Of a DNA stretch of 22,302 nucleotides, positions 1 through 8,403 are shown one piece after another. This DNA comes from Methylocystaceae bacterium UBA5192 (GTDB lineage: Bacteria > Pseudomonadota > Alphaproteobacteria > Rhizobiales > Beijerinckiaceae): NCBI GenBank assembly GCA_002412985.1, contig DHWC01000073.1:2836-25137 (forward strand). Direction: 5' to 3'. A model generated the notes under the pieces. It saw only the letters and a list, made by a program, of their open reading frames with translations, searched no databases and was not told where the DNA came from. Position 1 is the first letter of the stretch, and each line of letters begins with the position of its first letter. The position numbers and the translations under genes are program-made.

Positions 1-276
1 TGGCATCGCGTCGATGCGGCAGAGGTTTGGCATTATTATGCTGGAGCCCCTTTGATGCTGAGTATCAGGGAGGGTGCCACGAGGCAGTCTCTGAAGCTGG
101 GAAACAGCTTCGCGGAGGGGCAGCGGCCACAAGCAATCGTCCCGGCCAACTCTTGGCAATCGGCGCGAAGTCTCGGCGAATGGACATTGGTCGGATGCAC
201 CGTAGCCCCGGGGTTCGAGTTTTCACGCTTCGAGCTTGCTGCTGAGGGAAGATTTGAGGCTGAAGATAGGGGCTGA
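1..276 (+). CDS. Cupin-fold DUF985 family protein, 3' part (5' end outside window)
   Basis: The plus frame is open from base 1 to a TGA at 274-276, giving the last 91 residues of a protein whose start lies before the window. It reads WHRVDAAEVWHYYAGAPL near the cut, then IVPANSWQSARSLGEWTL and GCTVAPGFEFSRFEL. These are the typical strings of the DUF985 branch of the cupin superfamily, a small beta-barrel family without an assigned reaction. The first in-frame ATG (52) lies inside the conserved barrel, so it is not the real start. The gene runs in the same direction as the DUF5765 gene 93 bases downstream, but nothing ties them functionally. Family assignment is from memory of the conserved motifs; function is unknown. 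Confidence 0.8.
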   Translation, partial: WHRVDAAEVWHYYAGAPLMLSIREGATRQSLKLGNSFAEGQRPQAIVPANSWQSARSLGEWTLVGCTVAPGFEFSRFELAAEGRFEAEDRG

Positions 277-369
277 TGAAAAATCTTTTTCTGCCGACAA
301 GCTTGGGGTTTGCCCTCTTCGATGAATAGTGTATCGGGGCGGAAGGAACAGAAGAGGAAATAACGCCCA

Positions 370-1137
370 ATGTGTTGGAGCGGAGAAGCGTCAACAGTCC
401 TAGCGGCCACAGGCATTGCCGGCGCCGCTTATTCGGCCTTGAAGAAGGATCCAGAACCACTCGCTCTGTGGGTATGTCTGCTTTATTTCGCAAGTATGGA
501 GTCGCTGCAGGCGGTGGCCTATTCGGTACTCAACCAATGCGACTCGCCGCTTAATCAAATGATGACTTTGTTTGGTTACCTGCACATCACTTTTCAGCCT
601 TTCTTTATTAATGCCGTTGCGCTGTATTTTATGCCAAAGGATAGCGCAAGGATCATTGCGCCTTGGGTCTATTTTGCTTGTTTTCTTTCAGCGATAGCGA
701 TGTTGATCCAGCTGTATCCATTTAACTGGGCAGGACATTGCGCCGCCGGTCGACCGCTTTGCGGGGATGTTCTTTGTACAGTGCGCGGGGAGTGGCATAT
801 TGCTTGGTTATTGCCCACTAATGGCATAGGCAACAGTATGGCGGATAACGCTACATTAGGGCGTGGCTTTTTAAGCTATCCGCTCACAGCGTTCTTTTTA
901 CCGAGTCTGATTGGCAGCTGGCGGTTTACACTTTTTTCCTTCATGGCCGGCCCATTCCTTGCGGGACTAACAACCAGCAATATTAATGAATGGCCAGCAG
1001 TCTGGTGCTTATTCAGCATAGGCCTTGTGTTGGCGATCATCAAAACGCCGTTGCGTTATTATCTCCATGTCGGAGATCCTTGGTGGATAATCATCTATCG
1101 ATGGTGGCAGAGGCGTCAGCAGCAGGCGGTTATTTAG
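370..1137 (+). CDS. DUF5765 multi-pass membrane protein
   Basis: The 255-residue protein opens with MCWSGEASTVLAATG, the start I associate with the DUF5765 family of bacterial membrane proteins of unknown role. Hydrophobic stretches near residues 29-51, 62-87, 94-116, 165-200 and 205-225 suggest five to six membrane segments. A Cys-bearing loop lies around residues 122-138 (GHCAAGRPLCGDVLC), and the C-terminus is basic and Trp/Arg-rich, probably cytoplasmic. The start is supported by a purine-rich AGAGGAAA stretch about 10 bases upstream. Its last eight bases overlap the end of pxpC, which is read from the other strand. The pairing with the 5-oxoprolinase operon is tail to tail, so it is not co-transcribed with it. 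No transport or catalytic motif was recognised. Confidence 0.8.
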   Translation: MCWSGEASTVLAATGIAGAAYSALKKDPEPLALWVCLLYFASMESLQAVAYSVLNQCDSPLNQMMTLFGYLHITFQPFFINAVALYFMPKDSARIIAPWVYFACFLSAIAMLIQLYPFNWAGHCAAGRPLCGDVLCTVRGEWHIAWLLPTNGIGNSMADNATLGRGFLSYPLTAFFLPSLIGSWRFTLFSFMAGPFLAGLTTSNINEWPAVWCLFSIGLVLAIIKTPLRYYLHVGDPWWIIIYRWWQRRQQQAVI

Positions 1138-2149
1138 ATTGATTCATGTCGTCGCTGGCGCTGATAACGCCGCCAATTAAGTTGTGGCTCAATAAATCTA
1201 AATGTGAAAAGTTAGAATCAAGCTTTGTATAGCTTGCGCCAGTGGAAACCGCTTCGCGCAATAACTGACGCGCTTCGAGCGCTTGTTCTAGCGCGACAAG
1301 TTCAAAGTGGAGGCAATCCCCTGGCCGATGCTGTGCGACACGACCCAGGTCTGCGCCGATAATCGTCGCGATCTTCGGATAGCCGCCTGTCGGCTGACAA
1401 TCCGCCATTAAGACGAAAGGAATGCCTGATCCTGGTATCTGTATTGCACCCATTGTTACGCCATCTGAAATAAGATCATGGCCATGAAGATGCGTTAGAG
1501 GCTCTCCTTCCAGCGTGTAAGCCATTCGATCGCTATGGGGGCCGATACGCCATTGTGTGGCGAGAAACTGCGCCAAGTTTTGAGTAGAAAAATAATCATG
1601 CTGTGGTCCCAGTAGTACGCGTATGGGCTTCTTATCGTCGCTTAACCATGGAGCCTCTATTTTTTCAAATTCAATTGGCGACGTCAGCTGTGGCGTGATT
1701 AATAGGCGGTCGCCAGCAGTAAACGGGCGGTACGGACCAATTCCAGAACGCGTATGACTTGCGTAAGACCCTAAAATTTTATCGTCATCTAAATCTGCGC
1801 TCATCGCGAAATAACACCATGAGCCGGTTTTACCAGCGCGAATTGTGAGTAAGCTTTCGGGTGTGAGTGTAAAACGGCATGCGGGCGGTAATTGTTTTCC
1901 ATCAAGACGACAGTCAAAATCTCCGCCTGCAACTGCGGCAGACAATGGCGCGCCAATACAGCTCAAAGTTGCTCCTCCAAGCGATATTTCTAGAGCTGCG
2001 CTCGCGTTAACGGCCTGCGTGGCGGCAGCATAGGCTGAATAATCCATTGGTCCTGCTGGCGTGACGCCATAGCGACGGTAGCCATATCGCCCTTTATCCT
2101 GCAGTGTTACGCAAGGGCCAGCAGCGTGGATGAGAAGCTCGGCGCTCAT
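1130..2149 (-). CDS. pxpC: 5-oxoprolinase subunit C (KipA/biotin-dependent carboxyltransferase family)
   Basis: This is the large subunit of the PxpABC ATP-dependent 5-oxoprolinase, which opens cytosolic 5-oxoproline (pyroglutamate) to L-glutamate. The 339-residue product carries the KipA-type carboxyltransferase-like domain. Visible strings are DKGRYGYRRYGVTPAGPMD near residue 20, LLGPQHDYF near 180, YTLEGEPL near 210, and IQIPGSGIPFVLMADCQPTGGYPKIATI near 240-265, all family hallmarks. It is slightly longer than the E. coli protein (about 310) because of a C-terminal tail of low conservation. Its ATG overlaps the pxpB stop as ATGA, indicating coupled translation. It is last in the pxpA-pxpB-pxpC order. 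KipA proteins were once described as kinase inhibitor antagonists in Bacillus, but the three-gene set makes oxoprolinase the better call. Confidence 0.93.
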   Translation of the reverse strand: MSAELLIHAAGPCVTLQDKGRYGYRRYGVTPAGPMDYSAYAAATQAVNASAALEISLGGATLSCIGAPLSAAVAGGDFDCRLDGKQLPPACRFTLTPESLLTIRAGKTGSWCYFAMSADLDDDKILGSYASHTRSGIGPYRPFTAGDRLLITPQLTSPIEFEKIEAPWLSDDKKPIRVLLGPQHDYFSTQNLAQFLATQWRIGPHSDRMAYTLEGEPLTHLHGHDLISDGVTMGAIQIPGSGIPFVLMADCQPTGGYPKIATIIGADLGRVAQHRPGDCLHFELVALEQALEARQLLREAVSTGASYTKLDSNFSHLDLLSHNLIGGVISASDDMNQSK

Positions 2150-2880
2150 TCAGGATCAGTCATTTTTATGATTGTTTCCCCATTCTTAACGCGGCGCTCA
2201 AGATCAAAAAATGTTGCGAGCGTGATCTTTTCAAAAAGGACAGTATCTCCGGGCGCAAGTAGAAAAGGCGGAGCGCGATCAAGGGAGAACAAGCGCTCAG
2301 GCGTTCTGCCAATTACGTACCAACCAGTTGGCATTGGATGTGTTGCGATCAGTGAAAGGCCACCGCCAATCATAACCGCGCCGTCGGGTGTTGGGGCGCG
2401 AGGCGTTAGCCTTCGCGATAAGCTCAAACCTTGAAGGAGGCCGCCGAGATAACACCAGCCAGGAGCAAAGCCATACATATAAACGCGATATGCAGGCTGC
2501 GTATGTAGGCTTGAAATATCTGCTTCAGGCAGAGAGAGGATCTGTGCGACTTCTGTAAGATCTTCAGCTAGGGGGACTTCATAACAACATGGGATCGTCC
2601 AGGTTCGACCTGAAAGAATCGGCGGTGGATTATCGAGTTTAGCAAGGATTTCTTCGATAATCGCAATCAATAGGGCGCGTTTAAGCGTCAAAGGCTCATA
2701 GCAAACCAACAGCGACCGATAGCTTGGAGTTATCTCTTCCAGGCCAATTAAATTTTTAGAATTTAGCTCCGCTTCTAAAAAAAGAACTTTAGCGTTGATT
2801 GTTGGATCAACGCTATCTCCAAACTCAATAACAAGCGCTGCTTCTCCTTGATTCAGAAATCGCGGTTTATGAGCGGTCAT
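2146..2880 (-). CDS. pxpB: 5-oxoprolinase subunit B (KipI/allophanate hydrolase subunit 1 family)
   Basis: The 244-residue protein has the KipI/AHS1 fold signature. It starts FLNQGEAALVIEFGDSVDP, then EITPSYRSLLVCYEPL near residue 50-65, IPCCYEVPLAEDLTEVA near 95-110, and VYMYGFAPGWCYLGGL near 132-148. The last string corresponds to the conserved F-x-PGF-x-YLGG block of the family, with WCYL here. PTPDGAVMIGGGLSLIATHPMPTGWYVIGRTP follows at about residues 164-195. It acts with PxpC as the ATP-using pair of the 5-oxoprolinase. Only six bases separate it from the pxpA stop, and there is no clear Shine-Dalgarno sequence, so it probably relies on translational coupling. Slightly longer than E. 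coli PxpB (about 218). Confidence 0.93.
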   Translation of the reverse strand: MTAHKPRFLNQGEAALVIEFGDSVDPTINAKVLFLEAELNSKNLIGLEEITPSYRSLLVCYEPLTLKRALLIAIIEEILAKLDNPPPILSGRTWTIPCCYEVPLAEDLTEVAQILSLPEADISSLHTQPAYRVYMYGFAPGWCYLGGLLQGLSLSRRLTPRAPTPDGAVMIGGGLSLIATHPMPTGWYVIGRTPERLFSLDRAPPFLLAPGDTVLFEKITLATFFDLERRVKNGETIIKMTDPE

Positions 2881-2886
2881 CGACGG

Positions 2887-3663
2887 TTAGTTTGTAGTAA
2901 AGGGGCCTAAATTATAGCCCTCGGCGATCAACATCTTACGAAGATTTTTTGCTGTTTCCACCGCATGTTGCGTATCGCTGTGAAGACAAATGGAGTCAAT
3001 GGGCGTTAAAAGTTTTTTCCCGCTTAAGCATAAGATGGATTGGCTCTCTAGCATTTTTTTTATGCGAGAGGCGATAAGATCGGTGTCGGTAATAACCGAT
3101 GAAGCTTCATGGCGGGGCTGTAATCTCCCTTGTTCCGTATAATTGCGGTCTGCGAATATTTCATGAAAGGTGCGAATGCCCGCCTTTTCACCTGCTTGCG
3201 TTTGTTCTGACAGGGCAATTGCAAGGAGGCAAAGCGATGGGTCAACTTGTTTGAGAGCGCAGGTAATTGATTCTGCTATCTCTCTGTCAGTTTCAGCAAT
3301 ATTTGCAAGGGCACCATGCGCTTTAACATAAGTTATCTTGTGTCCTAGAGAAAGCGCCAAGGCTTGGGCTGCGCCAATTTGATAAATAATTAGACGGGTG
3401 ATTTCCTCTGCAGAGAGCGCAAGAGGGCGTCGGCCAAAGCCTGCGAGATCTGGAAACCCAACATGGGCGCCAATAGCGACATTTTTCTGTTTTGCTCGGG
3501 AATAACAATGGGCCATGATGTTATAGTCGCCGGCATGAAATCCGCAGGCGATATTGGCGCTGGTAACGAGATCCAACATCGCCTCATCATCACCCATGCG
3601 CCATTGCCCAAACCCTTCGCCAAGATCGCTATTGAGATCAATATTTCTGCTTGATTTGAGCAT
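2887..3663 (-). CDS. pxpA: 5-oxoprolinase subunit A (LamB/YcsF family)
   Basis: This 258-residue member of the LamB/YcsF family is the first gene of the pxpABC operon. The N-terminal block IDLNSDLGEGFGQWRMGDDEAML, ANIACGFHAGDYNIM at about residue 34-48, HVGFPDLAGFGRR near 68-80, and KAHGALANIAETD near 114-126 are family hallmarks. They include the acidic and His residues expected at the presumed active site. E. coli PxpA is about 244 residues, so the length fits. The ATG chosen precedes the conserved block by seven residues, and no strong Shine-Dalgarno sequence is visible. The gene is divergent from the acetate kinase gene across 136 bases. No 5-oxoproline transporter or accBC-like partner is adjacent, unlike some other pxp clusters. 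Confidence 0.93.
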   Translation of the reverse strand: MLKSSRNIDLNSDLGEGFGQWRMGDDEAMLDLVTSANIACGFHAGDYNIMAHCYSRAKQKNVAIGAHVGFPDLAGFGRRPLALSAEEITRLIIYQIGAAQALALSLGHKITYVKAHGALANIAETDREIAESITCALKQVDPSLCLLAIALSEQTQAGEKAGIRTFHEIFADRNYTEQGRLQPRHEASSVITDTDLIASRIKKMLESQSILCLSGKKLLTPIDSICLHSDTQHAVETAKNLRKMLIAEGYNLGPFTTN

Positions 3664-3745
3664 GGTAGTTCAGTCGTTCTCGTGGTTGTCAGCAAATGGC
3701 GTTTGAAGCTATAGGTCAATTTAATCAAAAAAATAACGTGCAGCC

Positions 3746-3751
3746 TATAAT
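3746..3751 (+). promoter_or_regulatory. Candidate -10 element for ackA
   Basis: A perfect TATAAT lies 48 bases before the ackA ATG, in the divergent pxpA-ackA gap. It would give a leader of about 40 bases. No convincing -35 box sits 16-19 bases upstream (AATCAA at 17), so this may be an activator-dependent promoter or a chance match in AT-rich sequence. A short inverted pair TATAGG (3710-3715) and CCTATA (3744-3749) overlaps it and could be an operator, but six-base arms 28 bases apart are weak evidence. Confidence 0.25.
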
Positions 3752-3799
3752 TTTCTTTTCTATCCAGTCCATAATTATTGCGTTTCAATAGGAGCCGAT

Positions 3800-4972
3800 A
3801 TGTCTGAATATTTGCTCACACTCAATGCTGGCTCCTCATCAGTAAAATTTTCCCTATTTGACACAGCTAATAAAGAGATCGGGCTCGTTGCAAGTGGAGA
3901 GGTAGAGTGCTTAGGGCATGATGCCTGCTTCCGTGCCGACAAGACGGGTTGCGGTATTGAATCTCGGCAGTTGGGGTACGCAAACCATGCAGGCGCCATT
4001 AGCCATGTGATTAACTGGATTAATGTAACCTTTCCCGTAGCGCGAGTTGTCGCAATTGGCCATCGTATCGTTCATGGCGGTTTAAAATATACGCAACCTG
4101 TTTTGATAAATTCAGATGTATTTGCTTATTTAAAAGGATTGGAGCCGCTCGCGCCGTTGCATCAGCCGCATAATCTAACAGGGGTTTCTGCAGCGCGCGC
4201 TGCCTTTCCTGCTTTGCCGCAGGTTGCATGTTTTGATACAGCCTTTCATCATGGGCGAGCATTCAATGAAGAAGCTTTTGCTTTGCCGACGTCATTCTAC
4301 GACAGAGGAATAAGACGTTTTGGCTTTCACGGACTTTCCTATGAGTATATTTTATGCAGGCTATCTGAGATTAAGCCAGAGGCCGCCTCGGGGCGGGTGA
4401 TCATCGCGCATTTAGGAGCTGGCGCATCTCTGTGCGCTCTGTTAGGCGGACGCTCTATCGCGACAACAATGGGTTTCTCGGCGTTAGAGGGATTGCCAAT
4501 GGGCTCAAGGAGCGGCAGTCTTGATCCCGGATTGCTCCTCTATCTTATTGAGCATGATAAACTATCAACTCCTCAATTAAGTCACTTGCTCTATCATCAG
4601 TCCGGCTTGCTTGGATTATCAGGACTTTCTTCCGATATGCGTAAATTAGAAGCTTCTCAGGATTTGGCTGCGCAGCGCGCTGTTGAGTACTTCATTCATT
4701 GCGTCAAAAAACAAGTCGCCGCGATGGCTGCAACAATTAATGGATTAGATACGCTTATTTTCACTGGAGGGATTGGCGTGCATTCAGCTTTTGTCCGTGC
4801 GGGAGTCATAGCGGGACTAGACTGGATGGGGCTTGACTTAAATAGCAATGCTAATCAGTGCGGTGAATTGTGCATTTCATCAGTCGAGTCTTCTGTTAGC
4901 GCATTCGTTATCGACACAGATGAGCAGACAATGATTGCCCGTCATACTCTAGAAGCAATTAATTTACGATGA
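3800..4972 (+). CDS. ackA: Acetate kinase (alphaproteobacterial type)
   Basis: The 390-residue cytosolic kinase interconverts acetate + ATP with acetyl phosphate + ADP; related enzymes also use propionate. The first signature is LNAGSSSVKFSLF (N9, K16), the second AIGHRIVHGG near residue 88, followed by FDTAFHHGRA, FHGLSYEYI, and IAHLGAGASL near 208-217. Then come MGFSALEGLPMGSRSGSLDP, GGIGVHSAFVRAGV, and a C-terminal IDTDEQTMIA carrying the conserved Glu. Many acetate kinases have HLGNG and FHGTSH; the HLGAG and FHGLSY seen here resemble the branch common in rhizobia, often beside phosphoketolase. A good AGGAG sits about 6 bases before the ATG. Neither pta nor xfp is in the window. It is convergent with the lytic transglycosylase gene, 19 bases apart. 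Confidence 0.93.
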   Translation: MSEYLLTLNAGSSSVKFSLFDTANKEIGLVASGEVECLGHDACFRADKTGCGIESRQLGYANHAGAISHVINWINVTFPVARVVAIGHRIVHGGLKYTQPVLINSDVFAYLKGLEPLAPLHQPHNLTGVSAARAAFPALPQVACFDTAFHHGRAFNEEAFALPTSFYDRGIRRFGFHGLSYEYILCRLSEIKPEAASGRVIIAHLGAGASLCALLGGRSIATTMGFSALEGLPMGSRSGSLDPGLLLYLIEHDKLSTPQLSHLLYHQSGLLGLSGLSSDMRKLEASQDLAAQRAVEYFIHCVKKQVAAMAATINGLDTLIFTGGIGVHSAFVRAGVIAGLDWMGLDLNSNANQCGELCISSVESSVSAFVIDTDEQTMIARHTLEAINLR

Positions 4973-4991
4973 TCGGGAAAAGCTAAAATCT

Positions 4992-7244
4992 TTAGAATGC
5001 TCCTGAAACACGCGCAAGCTCTGTTTGAGGAGCATGCGTCGCAGTTTCGTTGAATGCAGCGCGGTAGACGATAAAATTTTCTATTACGCGCTGAACATAA
5101 TTGCGAGTCTCTGTAATTGGTATTCTTTCGATCCAATCGATCGGGTCGACGCTTGGTTTTCTTGGATCGCCATATGCGTCTATCCATTGTTTGACGCGAC
5201 CGCCTCCCGCATTATAGGCGGCAAAGGTAAGTAGGTATGCTCCGCGATATTCTCCTAAAAGGATGCCAAGGTGGGCGGCTCCAAGCTGGGCGTTGAAAGC
5301 TGGTTCTTTCAACATTCGCGTAATATCAAAACTCAGGCCCCGCATAAAAGCCGTATGGCGCGCTGTTGATGCAATCATTTGCATAAGACCCATTGCGCCG
5401 GCGGAAGAAACGGCTTTTGGATCGAAGGCGCTCTCTTGTCTTGCGACAGCGTAAACGACTGCGCGCGTAGCGGATCCTGGTAAGGCAGAGTAATCGGGGA
5501 CGCCATAAGAGGGAAATGCAATATGATCTAGGGCAACGCCGCGGTATGAAGCGCTTTTTCCGTAAACGAGAGAAAGCTTTGCGTCTTGATGTTTGGCGAT
5601 GACTTCACCAAGAGCGGCGATTTGGGTCTCATCTTTAAAATTTTTGGCTGCATCAAGGGCGAGCGGCGCTGCGATTTCTTTCTCGCCTGCGGCAAGAAGC
5701 GCCGCAATTGAGCGAACCGTTTCATTCTGTGCTTCTTTTGGCGCAGCTTGTGGAGCGGGTCGAAGCGGTTGGGTGTCTAACCCCAGTTTAGCGATTGATA
5801 ATTGACCATAGAAGGTTGTCGAATGAAGAGCGGCTTTTTTGTAGAACTCTTGCGCCCGAGCCTCGTTGTCTGATGTCCGGAGCGCTTCGGCGGTTCTTCC
5901 GAGCCAGTAGAGAGCGCGAGATTTTTGTAAGGGTGTTTCCGCTGCAGCTTCGACAGCGGCAAAATGCGGTTCTGCGCGATGCGGGTCATCTAAGAAGCGA
6001 AGCGCGATCCAGCCGGCCATGAATTCCGCTTCAACCTTATTGCTGGTTGATCGCGCGCTATGTCGCGCGCAAATGAGATAGGCGGTTTCATAATCGCCCT
6101 TATCTAGAAGCTTGCGCGCAGTCTGTCGCTGTTCAGCCCACCAAGCGTCGCCGTCAATTGTGAGCGCAGGGTCTTGTGGCGATTGACGCAATAAAGCGGC
6201 AGCTTCAACAAATTTTTTTGAATTATTTAACCATCGAATACGCGAGAAGAGTAAGCCTGGATCATTGAAGAAAGGCGCAGGCGCGGAGTTGAAAAGTTTT
6301 TCGCTTCCAGATCCATTGTTAGCAAGCGCCCGGGTACGCGCAAGAAGCGCTTCGTCTTTTCCAGCGAGTTCTGCCGCGCGCAAAGCTAATGTATTTTTAC
6401 CAGCATAAAGAAGTCGGTCAGCGCGAAATTTATGATCTTCAGAGCTAAGGAGAATACTAAGCTCTTTTACAAACATTGTATCAAAGCCTTGACCAATGTC
6501 GTCGTTGCGCCAAGCGTCGCGGGCTAGAGCAGCTGCCGCTTCAAAATCGCCTTCTCGCGCTAAGGCGCGGGCAAGGAGGAATTTTCCATAAGCTGTTGTT
6601 GGCCGGTTGTTGGCAAACCAAGATTTTACGATTCTATCCGAGTGGTGCTCGGCGAATAGAGCCTCTTCTGTCCGCTTATGAAGCCAGTCCGCTGCTGGCC
6701 AACCCGGATGTAAAAGCAGAAAGCTAGATAGACGCTTAAAGCCAGCTTCTTTCGGGTGCAGCTTTAAGCCAAGCCAGTGAGCCGCCGTGTCATGACTATT
6801 GGTCTGCAAGGAAGCGGCTGCCGTTTCTCCCGCTAGGAAATCTGCAGCTTTGAAGGCGGTTATGGCTTGAAGAAATGCGCTGGAATCGGAACCCAGCGCA
6901 TCTGCGCTCTCTTCCTTTGACGGAAGGATCCTGTCTTCTGTCCAGTCAGCTGGCGATTTTTCGCGCGCGCTTGTAGGCGTGGCTTCATCAGCGCTGAGTA
7001 GTGGCATTTGAGCGGGATGGGCCGCTTCTTCCTCTACCGGCGAGCCGATTAAGTTCCCACGCAGCGTCTCTTCCAGTTGACCAACGCGCTTGCGCCAAGC
7101 TGCTGCGCTAAAGGGCCCTATGCTGAACGATTCGTCACCCTCAGGCCTGGGCGCAAAGCCGCTATAAGCCGGCAGAATGAATGCAATCACTGTCGCTGTG
7201 GCGAGAATTCTCAGTCGAAGATTAACGCGTGGGGGCAACATCAT
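4992..7244 (-). CDS. Soluble lytic murein transglycosylase (SLT family), exported
   Basis: The enzyme cleaves the MurNAc-GlcNAc bond of peptidoglycan in the periplasm, leaving 1,6-anhydro ends. The C-terminal SLT domain is clear: ARQESAFDPKAVSSAGAMGLMQMI holds the catalytic Glu (codon 5433-5435, about residue 604), and LTFAAYNAGGGRVKQWI follows. The long N-terminal part is Ala-rich and helical with repeat-like Trp/Leu spacing, as in the superhelical arm of Slt70-type enzymes. The open frame extends to a TTG at 7283 with AGGA only one base away. I prefer the ATG at 7244, which has AGGGAA about 11 bases upstream and begins directly before an Arg-rich, hydrophobic signal segment (LRILATATVIAFILPAYSG). 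That gives 750 residues. It is divergent from dapA. Confidence 0.88.
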   Translation of the reverse strand: MMLPPRVNLRLRILATATVIAFILPAYSGFAPRPEGDESFSIGPFSAAAWRKRVGQLEETLRGNLIGSPVEEEAAHPAQMPLLSADEATPTSAREKSPADWTEDRILPSKEESADALGSDSSAFLQAITAFKAADFLAGETAAASLQTNSHDTAAHWLGLKLHPKEAGFKRLSSFLLLHPGWPAADWLHKRTEEALFAEHHSDRIVKSWFANNRPTTAYGKFLLARALAREGDFEAAAALARDAWRNDDIGQGFDTMFVKELSILLSSEDHKFRADRLLYAGKNTLALRAAELAGKDEALLARTRALANNGSGSEKLFNSAPAPFFNDPGLLFSRIRWLNNSKKFVEAAALLRQSPQDPALTIDGDAWWAEQRQTARKLLDKGDYETAYLICARHSARSTSNKVEAEFMAGWIALRFLDDPHRAEPHFAAVEAAAETPLQKSRALYWLGRTAEALRTSDNEARAQEFYKKAALHSTTFYGQLSIAKLGLDTQPLRPAPQAAPKEAQNETVRSIAALLAAGEKEIAAPLALDAAKNFKDETQIAALGEVIAKHQDAKLSLVYGKSASYRGVALDHIAFPSYGVPDYSALPGSATRAVVYAVARQESAFDPKAVSSAGAMGLMQMIASTARHTAFMRGLSFDITRMLKEPAFNAQLGAAHLGILLGEYRGAYLLTFAAYNAGGGRVKQWIDAYGDPRKPSVDPIDWIERIPITETRNYVQRVIENFIVYRAAFNETATHAPQTELARVSGAF

Positions 7245-7452
7245 AGGCAGCTTGTTCCCTGAGCCGCGCGAGGATGCGCTCAAATCCTAAGTAATTCATT
7301 AACTATGGCGCCCGTTGAACTATCAGACTGTGGACGGCGCCTAAGGGCTTTTCTCGCCTGCTTCCAGCGGCTAAGAGTGGCGTCCGCCTTTTCTCAACAG
7401 ATCTAACGATGAGATTACGGCGGGGATGAGGCGTAGGAGAATAACTGTTTCC

Positions 7453-8340
7453 ATGAGCAAAAAGCCAATTTTTCACGGATCAATCACAGCGTTGGTCACG
7501 CCCTTTGCAAATGGAGAGGTCGATTTTGGCTCCTTAAGAGCGCTCGTTGATTGGCAAATTGACAATGGCACTCATGGGCTTGTGCCGGTTGGCACGACCG
7601 GTGAAAGTCCAACCCTGAGTCATGAAGAGCATGGCCAAGTCATTACAGAGACAATTCGCGCCGCGCGCGGGCGCGTTCCGGTAATTGCGGGCGCGGGTTC
7701 AAATAACACACGAGAGGCGATCGCGATCGCGGGGCATGCAGAGCGCGCGGGCGCAGATGGACTGCTCATTGTTACACCCTATTATAACAAGCCCAATCAA
7801 GAAGGCCTGTATCTTCATTTTAAAGCAATAAACGACGCCGTTTCGATTCCTATTTTAATTTATAATATTCCTCCGCGCTCAGTTGTTGATATGAGCGTTG
7901 AAACAATGCAGCGTTTGTCTGAGCTCAAAAATATTGTTGGCGTTAAGGACGCAACAGGCAATATCGGACGAATTTCGCTTCAACGCGCAGCGATGGGTCC
8001 TGAATTTATACAACTCTCTGGAGATGATTTAACCGCCCTGGCGTGCATGGCGGCAGGAGCGCATGGCTGTATTTCCGTAGTGTCGAATATTGCGCCGCGC
8101 TTATGCGCAGAACTTCAAAATGCATGTCTTGCTGGCGACTATGTTAAAGCGCTGGCAATTCAAGATAAGCTGACCCCGCTTCATGTCGCAACTTTTCTTG
8201 AGGCCGGCGTGACAGGCGCAAAATACGGACTATCGCTTCTTGGTAAGGTCAAGGAGGAGGTACGCCTTCCGTTGGTCGGATCAACACAGGCGACAAAAGA
8301 ACGCATACGCGCTGCGATGGCTTACGCAGATCTTCTCTAA
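7453..8340 (+). CDS. dapA: 4-hydroxy-tetrahydrodipicolinate synthase
   Basis: The enzyme condenses pyruvate with aspartate semialdehyde in the cytosol, the committed step to diaminopimelate and lysine. The TIM-barrel motifs are complete: VPVGTTGESPTL near residue 45 (the Thr pair), VTPYYNKPNQEGLYLHF near 130 (catalytic Tyr), IYNIPPRSVVDM near 145, and IVGVKDATGNIGRI near 170 with the Schiff-base Lys. The 295-residue length is normal. An in-frame ATG at 7426 would add MRRRRITVS. I chose the ATG at 7453 because family members begin close to the sequence KPIFHGSITALVTPF. Its nearest purine block, TAGGAGA, is rather far (about 13 bases). smpB follows after 63 bases in the same direction. Confidence 0.95.
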   Translation: MSKKPIFHGSITALVTPFANGEVDFGSLRALVDWQIDNGTHGLVPVGTTGESPTLSHEEHGQVITETIRAARGRVPVIAGAGSNNTREAIAIAGHAERAGADGLLIVTPYYNKPNQEGLYLHFKAINDAVSIPILIYNIPPRSVVDMSVETMQRLSELKNIVGVKDATGNIGRISLQRAAMGPEFIQLSGDDLTALACMAAGAHGCISVVSNIAPRLCAELQNACLAGDYVKALAIQDKLTPLHVATFLEAGVTGAKYGLSLLGKVKEEVRLPLVGSTQATKERIRAAMAYADLL

Positions 8341-8403
8341 CATAGCGTGACATCTGTTTGGTTAATTGTGTAAATTTAAAGTTCAGAGAATTGAGGACGG
8401 TCT

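Noticed and set aside
65..493. Minus-strand open frame of 142 codons across the cupin gene end and the DUF5765 start
   Set aside because: It runs antisense to two supported genes, lacks a ribosome site and has a composition that looks like a shadow frame, with no recognisable motif.
3710..3749. TATAGG / CCTATA inverted pair as a firm operator
   Set aside because: Six-base arms 28 bases apart in AT-rich DNA are expected by chance; kept only as a remark under the ackA -10.
3800..4972. Low-GC patch in pxp/ackA as a sign of transfer
   Set aside because: Hand counts of single 60-base lines in 1130-4972 ranged from 23% to 62% GC, overlapping lines elsewhere (27-55%). No consistent shift was shown.
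7271..7288. AGGAT / ATCCT hairpin at the upstream TTG of the lytic transglycosylase
   Set aside because: Five base pairs only, with an eight-base loop; of interest only if the TTG were the real start, which I do not favour.
7715..7735. Tandem GCGATCGC octamers resembling a highly iterated palindrome
   Set aside because: They fall within dapA codons for Ala-Ile repeats, and only one other similar site was seen (about 10180 in rpoZ), so no over-representation is supported.
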